NCBI GenBank assembly: GCA_937998045.1
Contig: CALKVG010000355.1
Span: 1 to 42,856, forward strand
Source: an uncultured Myxococcales bacterium
GTDB taxonomy: Bacteria; Myxococcota_A; Polyangia; Polyangiales; Polyangiaceae
Length of the DNA stretch: 42,856 nt
Direction of reading: 5' to 3'
Shown here: piece by piece, positions 16,721 through 23,507 of the stretch
How positions within the stretch are numbered: position 1 is the stretch's first letter
Layout of the letters: each line of letters starts with the position of its first letter
The notes under the pieces: model-generated
The model's input: only the letters and a program-made list of their open reading frames with translations
Databases searched by the model: none
What the model was told of the DNA's origin: nothing
Translations under genes and position numbers: made by a program

Positions 16721-18151
16721 ATGGGCGATCCGAAAGGCTTTCTCAAGGTTGCTCGCGAAGAGGAAGACGAGCGTCCGATCGAAGAGCGCGTGCAGGACTG
16801 GGCCGAGCTCGTCGTCCCGGCGACCGACGCGCAGGTGCGCGCGCAGGCTTCGCGGTGCATGGACTGCGGCATTCCGTTCTGCCACCAGGGCTGCCCGCTC
16901 GGGAACCTCATCCCCGAGTGGAACGATCTCATGCACAAGGGCAAGCGCGACGTCGCGGCCGCGCGCCTGCTCGCGACCAACAACTTCCCGGAGGTGACCG
17001 GGCGCGTGTGCCCGGCGCCGTGCGAGGCGTCGTGCGTGCTCAACATGCGCGACGAGCCGGTGACCATCAAGACGATCGAGCGCACGATCGCGGACCACAT
17101 CCTCAGCCAGACGCTCGAACCGCAGCCGGCGCCGGCGCGCACGGGCAAGCACGTCGCGGTCGTGGGCGGCGGGCCGGCGGGCATGGCGGCGGCGCAGCAG
17201 CTCGCGCGGCTCGGGCACGACGTCGTCCTCTTCGAGCGCGACGACCGCATCGGGGGCCTGCTTCGCTACGGCATCCCGGACTTCAAGCTCGCGAAGAAGA
17301 TCCTCGACCTGCGCATCGAGCAGATGCGGGCCGAAGGGGTCGTCTTCCGCCCGGGAGTCGCGGTCGGTCAGGACGTGCGCGGCGAGCAGCTGATGCACGA
17401 CTTCGACGCGACGGTGCTGACGCTGGGTGCGCGCGCGCCGCGCGACTTGCCCATCCCGGGGCGCGAGCTCCGCGGGGTGCACTTCGCGATGGAGTACCTC
17501 GTGCAGCAGAACCGCCGCGTCGCGGGCGACGCTCTCGACGAGGGGCAGGCGATCCTGGCCAAGGGCAAGCGCGTCGTCGTCATCGGCGGCGGCGACACCG
17601 GTTCGGACTGCGTCGGGACGTCGATCCGCCAGGGCGCCGTCAGCGTGACGCAGCTCGAGCTGATGCCGAAGCCGGCGCTCGTGCGCTTGCCGAGCAATCC
17701 GTGGCCGGAGTGGCCGCTCATCCTGCGCACGTCGACCTCTCAGGAAGAGGGCGCGGACCGCGACTGGGCGGTGTCGACCCGCGGGTTCCGCGGCGAGGGC
17801 GGGCAGGTCGCCGGGCTCGAGGCGGTGCGCGTCGTGCTCGAAGGCGGCAAGCCGAAGCCGATCCCGGGGACGGAAGTGTCGCTCCCGTGCGAGCTCGTGC
17901 TCCTCGCGATGGGCTTCGTGGGCCCCGAGCGCGGCGGCGTCGTCGAGCAGCTCGGGCTCGCGCTCGACGGGCGCGGCAACGTGCGCACCGACGCGAGCGG
18001 CGCGACCAGCGTGCCCGGCGTCTTCGCGGCCGGCGACGCCGCGCGGGGTCAGTCGCTCGTCGTGTGGGCCATCGCCGACGGCCGCCGCGTCGCCGCCGGC
18101 GCCGACGCGTGGCTTCGTCGCGCGCCGATGGCGCGCGCCGCAAACGGTTAG
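16721..18151 (+). CDS. gltD: Glutamate synthase small subunit
   Basis: A 476-residue NADPH-oxidising subunit of glutamate synthase. Cysteines at 46, 49, 54 and 58 (CMDCGIPFCHQGC) and at 97, 101 and 105 (CPAPCEASC) are the 4Fe-4S cluster ligands. The FAD-binding Rossmann motif is at 147-154 (VVGGGPAG), followed by GGLLRYGIPDFKL; the NADPH-binding motif is VVIGGGDTGSDC. GVFAAGDAARGQSLVVWAI is the C-terminal FAD motif. With GltB it passes electrons from NADPH to FMN. It lies 9 bp after gltB, in the same operon. Its last 22 bases form the first part of a tandem repeat that continues downstream of the stop. Confidence 0.98.
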   Translation: MGDPKGFLKVAREEEDERPIEERVQDWAELVVPATDAQVRAQASRCMDCGIPFCHQGCPLGNLIPEWNDLMHKGKRDVAAARLLATNNFPEVTGRVCPAPCEASCVLNMRDEPVTIKTIERTIADHILSQTLEPQPAPARTGKHVAVVGGGPAGMAAAQQLARLGHDVVLFERDDRIGGLLRYGIPDFKLAKKILDLRIEQMRAEGVVFRPGVAVGQDVRGEQLMHDFDATVLTLGARAPRDLPIPGRELRGVHFAMEYLVQQNRRVAGDALDEGQAILAKGKRVVVIGGGDTGSDCVGTSIRQGAVSVTQLELMPKPALVRLPSNPWPEWPLILRTSTSQEEGADRDWAVSTRGFRGEGGQVAGLEAVRVVLEGGKPKPIPGTEVSLPCELVLLAMGFVGPERGGVVEQLGLALDGRGNVRTDASGATSVPGVFAAGDAARGQSLVVWAIADGRRVAAGADAWLRRAPMARAANG

Positions 18152-18259
18152 ACCCGCGCCGAGGGCGCGCGCCGCGAACGGCTAGACCCGCGCCGAGGGC
18201 GCGCGCCGCAAACGGCTAGACCCGCGCCGAGGGCGCGCGCCGCAAACGGCTAGACCCGC
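18130..18259 (+). repeat. 34-bp tandem repeat made from the gltD stop region
   Basis: Units at 18130-18163, 18164-18197, 18198-18231 and a 28-bp partial at 18232-18259. The first contains the last six gltD codons plus TAG; the others are copies with one or two changes (ggttag to ggctag, and caa to cga in unit 2). As 34 is not divisible by three, the copied TAGs fall in all three frames. The unit is rich in self-complementary GGCGCGCGCC, so it can fold strongly in RNA. It lies in the convergent gap between gltD and the glutaredoxin-rhodanese gene and may serve as a bidirectional terminator. Confidence 0.9.
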
Positions 18260-18263
18260 TGAT

Positions 18264-19247
18264 TTAGTACCGCGGGACCGACGGATCGACGTCGCGCGAC
18301 CAGGCCTCGATGCCGCCCTCGAGGTTGTAGACCTTCGTGAATCCCTCGCGGACCAGCTGCTCGGCAGCGGCGCGGCTTCGCACGCCGTGATGGCAATGAA
18401 GGGCGATGGGCGTGTCCTTCTCGAGGTCGAAGAGGTACCGCTGGCCTTCGGCGTCGAGGCTCCTGGCGTGCGGGATGGAGGCCCTCGCGCGCTCGTCTTC
18501 GGGGCGCACGTCGAAGAGCTGCACTTCGCCGCGATCGAGCATCGCCTTCAGCTCCTTCGCGCCGAGGCGCCGGACGCGCGGCGGCTCGTTCGGGTTGTCG
18601 ACCTTGAAGGCCATCCCGTCCGGCGCGTCGACGTAGTCGATCGCGATGCCATCGGCTCGCGGCGCCGACGCCCGTTCGACGTAGAGGACCACGTCCCCGG
18701 ATCGGGTCTCGACGTCGCCCGCGGCCCTGGGGCCGAAGTGCAGGTCGGGGCGGAAGTCGGCGTCGATCGCGAGGCGCAGGACGTCCCCGTCGCCGGGATC
18801 CGCCGCAGCAAACGCTTTTGCCGCCGAGGGCGTGATGGTCACGCGTGGAGCGATGACCGGCTTCGCTTCCGCCTCCGGCCGCGGCGCCGCGACGCCCGCC
18901 GCGGAGGCCCCCGTCCCCCCGAGGAGCTTCTGGAGCTCGCCGTCGGCGTACATCTCCTTGACGATGTCGCACCCGCCCACGAACTGGCCGCGCACGTACA
19001 GCTGAGGAAAGGTCGGCCAGTTGGAGAACTCCTTCATGCCCTCGCGTACGGCCGGGTCCGACAGGATGTTCACCGTCTGGTAGCCGGACACGAGCTTGTC
19101 CAGAATGCCGACTACGGTGGCGGAGAACCCGCATTGCGGGAACTGGCGGCTGCCCTTCATGAAAAGGACGACGTCATTCGTCTTTACGAGTTGCTCGAAG
19201 TCGGCGCGCTGGCGATCGCTGAGGGGCATGATGTCTTTGCTTGGCAT
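18264..19247 (-). CDS. Monothiol glutaredoxin / IscA-like / rhodanese fusion
   Basis: A 327-residue three-domain protein. Residues about 11-110 are a Grx4-type monothiol glutaredoxin with active site CGFS at 39-42 and the glutathione/cluster-binding WPTFPQLYVRGQFVGGCDI. Residues about 135-220 resemble an A-type Fe-S carrier (PRVTITPSAAKAF, then FKVDNPNEPP), but all three cluster cysteines of that family are missing. Residues about 225-325 are a rhodanese with active Cys285 in HCHHGVRSRAA. Grx4 proteins carry and deliver 2Fe-2S clusters, and rhodanese handles sulfane sulfur, so a role in Fe-S cluster or sulfur trafficking in the cytoplasm is likely. Start at ATG 19247 (a second ATG is at 19229). 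It is divergent from the membrane glutaredoxin gene, 121 bp away. Confidence 0.88.
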   Translation of the reverse strand: MPSKDIMPLSDRQRADFEQLVKTNDVVLFMKGSRQFPQCGFSATVVGILDKLVSGYQTVNILSDPAVREGMKEFSNWPTFPQLYVRGQFVGGCDIVKEMYADGELQKLLGGTGASAAGVAAPRPEAEAKPVIAPRVTITPSAAKAFAAADPGDGDVLRLAIDADFRPDLHFGPRAAGDVETRSGDVVLYVERASAPRADGIAIDYVDAPDGMAFKVDNPNEPPRVRRLGAKELKAMLDRGEVQLFDVRPEDERARASIPHARSLDAEGQRYLFDLEKDTPIALHCHHGVRSRAAAEQLVREGFTKVYNLEGGIEAWSRDVDPSVPRY

Positions 19248-19262
19248 GGAGCCGGGCGCTTG

Positions 19263-19289
19263 CGCAAGCTCCGCAAGCTCCGCAAGCTC
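19263..19289. repeat. Three 9-bp tandem repeats
   Basis: cgcaagctc is repeated exactly three times at 19263-19271, 19272-19280 and 19281-19289, just upstream of the minus-strand glutaredoxin-rhodanese start and next to the palindrome gcttgcgcaagc. It lies in the divergent promoter region. If translation began upstream of 19247 it would encode AELAELAEL, but I consider that unlikely. Confidence 0.7.
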
Positions 19290-19368
19290 CGAGCGGCGTC
19301 GTGCATACGAGGAAATAACGCATCCTGGCATCTGGCGGAACGCGACTTCGCGAGTAACCTGGGGTCAA

Positions 19369-20085
19369 ATGCGCTGTTCCCGCCACGACCTCGCCCCAGG
19401 ACCCGACGGGCGCTGCGTCCTTTGCCGGCGCAACGGCGCGCGCCCGGTGTCCCGGCGGGATGAGGGGCCTCCGTCGCTGCCGCCGGTGATCGCGCCGCGC
19501 TCCGTGTTCCTAACGATCGCGCTCATGTTCGCGCTCGGTGGCGCGGGGGCAGCCTGGGCCGTCCGGTCGCCGTCCGAGCGCTCCGAACGGTCGGTCGCGA
19601 TCGGCGTCGCGAGCGAGCCGCCGCGGGCGCAGCCGGCGAGCGCGGCGGACACGGCGATTCCGTCCGCGGTCGAGGCCGCGAGCTCTCCGACGGACCCCGC
19701 GACCGACCCGCGCCTGCGCGCGCTCCTCGCCATGAGCGATCCGCGCGAGGGCGACCACCGGACCTCCGCCGCGCAGCCTTCCCCTTGGGCGGGTACGCCG
19801 GGTTCGCCCGACGCTCCCGTCGCCCAGCAGCCCGTGCACGTCATCGTCTACACGACGAGCTGGTGCCCCTCTTGCCGGGCCGCGAAGTCGTGGCTCCAGA
19901 AGAACGGGGTCGCCTACGAAGAGCGCGACATCGAGGCGAGCCGCACCTACGCCGCCCAGATGCGCGCCCTCAATCCCCGCGGGTCCATACCCACGTTCGA
20001 CGTCGAGGGGGACGTCAACGTCGGCTTCTCGTCGTCGTGGCTCGTTGCGACGCTGCGCAAGCACCGGTCCGCCAGGGCGGACTGA
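19369..20085 (+). CDS. Membrane-anchored glutaredoxin-like protein with zinc-binding N-terminus
   Basis: A 238-residue protein. The N-terminus MRCSRHDLAPGPDGRCVLCR has a probable zinc site (Cys3, His6, Cys16, Cys19). One TM helix lies at about 46-65, followed by an Ala/Pro/Ser-rich linker and a glutaredoxin domain at about 155-235 with dithiol active site CPSC at 166-169 (YTTSWCPSCRAAKSWL) and the cis-Pro segment GSIPTFDV. The zinc site is probably cytoplasmic and the glutaredoxin exported, but topology is inferred. I chose ATG 19369 because GGGG precedes it and the zinc motif follows at once; the frame is open upstream without coding character. It is divergent from the CGFS fusion gene. Confidence 0.85.
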   Translation: MRCSRHDLAPGPDGRCVLCRRNGARPVSRRDEGPPSLPPVIAPRSVFLTIALMFALGGAGAAWAVRSPSERSERSVAIGVASEPPRAQPASAADTAIPSAVEAASSPTDPATDPRLRALLAMSDPREGDHRTSAAQPSPWAGTPGSPDAPVAQQPVHVIVYTTSWCPSCRAAKSWLQKNGVAYEERDIEASRTYAAQMRALNPRGSIPTFDVEGDVNVGFSSSWLVATLRKHRSARAD

Positions 20086-20104
20086 GGTCCCGGGGAGAAC
20101 GGCC

Positions 20105-20155
20105 CGCGCGCGCGCGCGCACACGCGCGACGCGCACGCGCACGCACGCGCACGCG
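20105..20155. other. Alternating purine-pyrimidine tract (possible Z-DNA)
   Basis: Bases 20105-20128 alternate strictly as CG/CA steps, and 20129-20155 alternate again after one phase slip, giving 51 bp of nearly pure (CG)n/(CA)n. Such tracts adopt Z-DNA under negative supercoiling. It lies about 105 bp upstream of the Hsp70 start, in the gap after the glutaredoxin gene, and could affect Hsp70 transcription. Confidence 0.7.
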
Positions 20156-20260
20156 AAGGCCGGTTTCGCGGGCGGCAGCCGATGCGCGCGTCCCTCGACC
20201 TTCCCCGAGCGCCCCAGCGTTCGTGGCCGCCTCCCCTTCGGGCGGTGTACTCTGTTAGGG

Positions 20261-22294
20261 ATGGCCCTTGCGGTCGGCATCGATCTCGGCACGACCAACA
20301 CAGTGATCGCCGCCGTCAGGAACGGCGTGGCCGCGACGATCCCCGGGCCCCAGGGCCGGCGGCTCATTCCGTCGATCGTCTCGTTCCTTCCGTCGGGCGC
20401 TCGCCTGGTCGGGCCGGCGGGAACCGAGCGCCGGCTGATGGATCCGGCGAACACGATTTACTCGGTCAAGCGCCTCATCGGGCGCGCGTGGGAGTCGCCG
20501 GAGGTGCAGCAGGCGCGCCCGAAGCTGCCGTTCGAGCTGCGCGAGGGGCCGAAGGGCGGCACGGTGATCGCCGCGCGAGGCGAGACGTTTTCGCTGCCCG
20601 AAATCAGCGCCTTCATCCTCGGGCACGCGAAGGCCGTCGCCGAGGCTCATGTCGGCGAGCCGGTCGGCCGCGCCGTCATCACGGTGCCCGCGAACTTCAA
20701 CGATCTTCAGCGCGCCGCCACGAAGACGGCCGGGCGGATCGCCGGGCTCGAGGTGCTGCGCATCCTGAACGAACCAACGGCGGCCGCGCTCGCGTACGGA
20801 CCGCAAGACAAGGCGCACGAGCGCATCGCGGTGTACGACCTCGGCGGCGGGACCTTCGACGTCACGCTGCTGGATCTCGCGGGGAACGTCTTCGAGGTCC
20901 TCGCCACGGCGGGCGACACGGCGCTGGGCGGCGACGACGTCGACCTCATCGTGGCCGAGCGCATGGCGGACGACCTCCTCGCGAAGCACCGCTTCGACGC
21001 GCGCGCCGAGCCGACGGCGTTCGGCAAGCTCCGCATCCTGGCCGAGCACGTGAAGCGCGAGCTCTCGACGCAGGAGGAGCACGTCGTCTCGGTCGACGAC
21101 ATCGTGCCGGGCCTCGGTGGGACCCGGGTGGCGTGGCAGTTTCGCATGACGCGGTCGGACCTCGAGTGGGCGGCGCTGACGCTCATCGAGCGAACCTTCA
21201 AGGTGTGCGGGCACGCGCTCGAGGCGGCAGGCTGCGAACCGGCGGAGCTCGATCGGATCATCCTGGTCGGAGGCGCGACGCGAATGCCGATGGTCGCGCG
21301 CAAGGTGGAGCAGTTCTTCGGGCGCGCCCCGGTCGTCCGCATCAACCCCGACGAGGTAGTCGCGCTGGGCGCGGCGATCCAGGCGGCGCTCCTCGACAAG
21401 ACGAAGCAGCGCGCGGGTATGGTGGAGCACCCACGAATCGCCGAGGAGTCCGTCGTGGAGCCGCTCCCGGCGACCGACGAAGCGCGACCACCGAGCGAGC
21501 CGCCGCCCGGGTTGCCCGTCGTGTCGAAGAAGGATCCTCGGCCGCCGTCGCCGCGCCCTCCGCCGGTGGCGCAGGTCGTCGCGCGCGCGCCCTTTCTGTC
21601 GCCGCGCCCGACGAAGCCGCTGGTCTTCGAGATCCCGGAGACCAGGGCCGTCCTGCCGCGGACCACGCAGCTCGGTGCGGCCGTCGCGAGAGGGGGCGCG
21701 CCTTCGCAGCGCCCCGCCCCGCCGCCGCTGCCGTCCGGGCCGCCGCGTCGATCGCCTCCGTCCGGGCCGCCGCCTCTCCTTTCGTTCGAGGCGCCGCCCG
21801 CGCTGGCGCCGAGCGCCCCGCGCCCGGCGCCGCTCCTGATCGACGTGACTCCGCTGAGCCTCGGGGTCGAGACGGTCGGCGGATTCTGCGACCGACTCAT
21901 CGACGCGAACACGCCCGTCCCTTGCGACCGCACGCGGACCTTCACCACCGCGAGCAGCGGGCAGACGACGGTGACCGTTCGGGTCGCGCAGGGAGAGAGC
22001 AAACGCTTCGAGGAGAACACGTTTCTCGGCGAGGTGGAGCTGTCGGGTCTCACGCCGGCGCCGCGGGGCGAGACGAAGATCGCGGTCACGTTCGTCATCG
22101 ATCCCGACGGCATCCTCGACGTGAAGGCGCGCGACGACAGCACGGGCCGCGAGCAGACGGCGCGCCTTCAGCTCGTGGGCGCGCAGACGAGTCCCGCCGA
22201 GGTCGAGGAGATGCGCGCGCGCCACGCCGCCCACCCGATCGGAGAAAGCGCCGGCGTCCTACCGGCACGCCGACCGATCGCCGGTGAAGCGTAG
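20261..22294 (+). CDS. Hsp70-family chaperone with long Pro-rich interdomain insert
   Basis: A 677-residue Hsp70. The ATPase domain occupies about 1-385 and has the phosphate-1 motif GIDLGTTNT, the connect/phosphate-2 motif YDLGGGTFDVTLLDL and the adenosine motif VGGATRMPMV. DnaK normally passes straight into its substrate-binding domain; here about 138 Pro/Arg-rich residues (about 386-523) intervene. The beta substrate-binding domain then starts at LLIDVTPLSLGVETVGG and runs to about 650. The alpha-helical lid of DnaK is largely missing. Such lidless Hsp70s are probably specialised rather than housekeeping chaperones. ATG 20261 begins the conserved MALAVGIDLG; AGGG precedes it directly. A J-domain gene follows after 17 bp, so an operon is likely. 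Confidence 0.93.
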   Translation: MALAVGIDLGTTNTVIAAVRNGVAATIPGPQGRRLIPSIVSFLPSGARLVGPAGTERRLMDPANTIYSVKRLIGRAWESPEVQQARPKLPFELREGPKGGTVIAARGETFSLPEISAFILGHAKAVAEAHVGEPVGRAVITVPANFNDLQRAATKTAGRIAGLEVLRILNEPTAAALAYGPQDKAHERIAVYDLGGGTFDVTLLDLAGNVFEVLATAGDTALGGDDVDLIVAERMADDLLAKHRFDARAEPTAFGKLRILAEHVKRELSTQEEHVVSVDDIVPGLGGTRVAWQFRMTRSDLEWAALTLIERTFKVCGHALEAAGCEPAELDRIILVGGATRMPMVARKVEQFFGRAPVVRINPDEVVALGAAIQAALLDKTKQRAGMVEHPRIAEESVVEPLPATDEARPPSEPPPGLPVVSKKDPRPPSPRPPPVAQVVARAPFLSPRPTKPLVFEIPETRAVLPRTTQLGAAVARGGAPSQRPAPPPLPSGPPRRSPPSGPPPLLSFEAPPALAPSAPRPAPLLIDVTPLSLGVETVGGFCDRLIDANTPVPCDRTRTFTTASSGQTTVTVRVAQGESKRFEENTFLGEVELSGLTPAPRGETKIAVTFVIDPDGILDVKARDDSTGREQTARLQLVGAQTSPAEVEEMRARHAAHPIGESAGVLPARRPIAGEA

Positions 22295-22311
22295 GGCCGA
22301 GGGCGACGCGG

Positions 22312-22839
22312 ATGGCGACCACCGACGCGCTCACTCTCTTTCTCCAGTCGCTCCCGAAGCGGAGCTACTACGAGATTCTCCGCGTGCCTCGCACGGCGAA
22401 GGCGCGCGAGGTGAAGTCGGCGTTCCACGGCTTCTCGCTCCTTTACCATCCGGATCGGCACGTCGGCGCCAGTGACGAGGTGGTCCGCCTGGCCGCCGAG
22501 ATCTACAAGCGCGGGGTCGAGGCGTACGCGTGTCTGTCGCGGCCGCCGCTCCGCGAGCGCTACGATCGCGCCCTCGAAGACGGGAAGCTTCGCCTGGACG
22601 CGTCCGCGGTCGCCGAGGACCTCCCGGCGCCTCCGCCGCCGATGCGCACGCTCGAGACGATCGCGACGACCCCCCGCGGCAAACAGCACGCGCTCAAGGC
22701 GGACCGCCTCATCGCCATCGGGAAGCTGGACGACGCTCGCGTGCAGCTCGTGTCTGCGTGCCAGTGCGAGCCTTACAACGGCGAGCTGGCGGAGAGGCTC
22801 CAGGCGCTCTACGAGGCGTTGGCGCTCGAGCCGCTGTGA
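22312..22839 (+). CDS. J-domain protein
   Basis: A 175-residue Hsp70 co-chaperone. The J domain covers about 17-80 with the HPD motif at 46-48 (FSLLYHPDRH) that stimulates Hsp70 ATPase. It has no G/F region or zinc finger. The C-terminal 60 residues (KADRLIAIGKLDDARVQL, then EPYNGELAERLQALYEA) look like one or two TPR-type helical hairpins. It starts 17 bp after the unusual Hsp70 gene and is its most likely dedicated partner. The frame, start and motif are clear; its client is unknown. Confidence 0.92.
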   Translation: MATTDALTLFLQSLPKRSYYEILRVPRTAKAREVKSAFHGFSLLYHPDRHVGASDEVVRLAAEIYKRGVEAYACLSRPPLRERYDRALEDGKLRLDASAVAEDLPAPPPPMRTLETIATTPRGKQHALKADRLIAIGKLDDARVQLVSACQCEPYNGELAERLQALYEALALEPL

Positions 22840-22900
22840 GGAGCGGCTCACCATCTTGGCGGCGACGAAGTCGGGGGCGTAGAGTTCCGAGGACGGAGCG

Positions 22901-23503
22901 ATGAGCGTCGATTTCGGGCACCTGGCGCGCTGCCTCGACGTTCGCGAAGCGGACATCGCGGATGCGATCGCGTCGCGCCACGCGACGAAAGCCTTGCTCG
23001 CGCACCTGGCGGCGTGCTCGGCGCCCAACACCGGGGTGGCGAAGGTGCTCCTCGTGTTCGCGCGGATGGCGACCACGGCGTGCGACTGGATCGACGGCGA
23101 CCTTCAGATCGAGCTCGTCGGAGACGACGAGGTCACGGTCGTCGAGGTGATGACCGAGCTCGGAGGCGGTCTCCGCGAGCGCCTCTTCGCGCCATTTTCG
23201 TTCCGGGCGCCGCTCGTCGAGTTCGGGCGAGCCATCGAGCGCGTGCCCCACCTCATCGCGCCGCTCGCGGTGCAGGCCAGGAGCGCCCGGCGGCTCTCGC
23301 TCTCGGCGTCGGCCACGGTACGCCGGACGACTGTCCCGCCACCGCCCATCGAGATCTCCTCGGAGAGCCTCTTCGTGCGCGTTCCGGCGCCCGCGCCGCC
23401 CGGGGCGGAGCTCGACATCGCGCCCGATCCCGACCCTCCTCCCGCGGCAGTCCCCCCGTCCGAGGAGTTCATCGCCGAGGTGGACCAGGGCTGGGACGAC
23501 TGA
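22901..23503 (+). CDS. Hypothetical protein in the Hsp70/J operon
   Basis: A 200-residue protein that I do not recognise. GGAG lies at a good distance before ATG 22901. The first 130 residues look folded, alpha plus beta (VAKVLLVFARMATTACDWID, then IELVGDDEVTVVEVMTEL). The rest is Pro/Ser-rich and acidic (IAPDPDPPPAAVPPSEEF), ending GWDD, and is probably disordered. No signal peptide or TM segment. It is 61 bp downstream of the J-domain gene on the same strand, so it may be a component or client of that chaperone pair. Its stop is only 4 bp from that of the giant convergent TPR gene. Confidence 0.8.
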   Translation: MSVDFGHLARCLDVREADIADAIASRHATKALLAHLAACSAPNTGVAKVLLVFARMATTACDWIDGDLQIELVGDDEVTVVEVMTELGGGLRERLFAPFSFRAPLVEFGRAIERVPHLIAPLAVQARSARRLSLSASATVRRTTVPPPPIEISSESLFVRVPAPAPPGAELDIAPDPDPPPAAVPPSEEFIAEVDQGWDD

Positions 23504-23507
23504 GGAG

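Noticed and set aside
12167..17482. A 1771-codon open frame antisense to gltB/gltD
   Set aside because: It is a mirror of GC-rich codon use in gltB and gltD. Its translation is Arg/Ala/Glu/His low complexity with no domain, while the plus strand encodes complete known enzymes.
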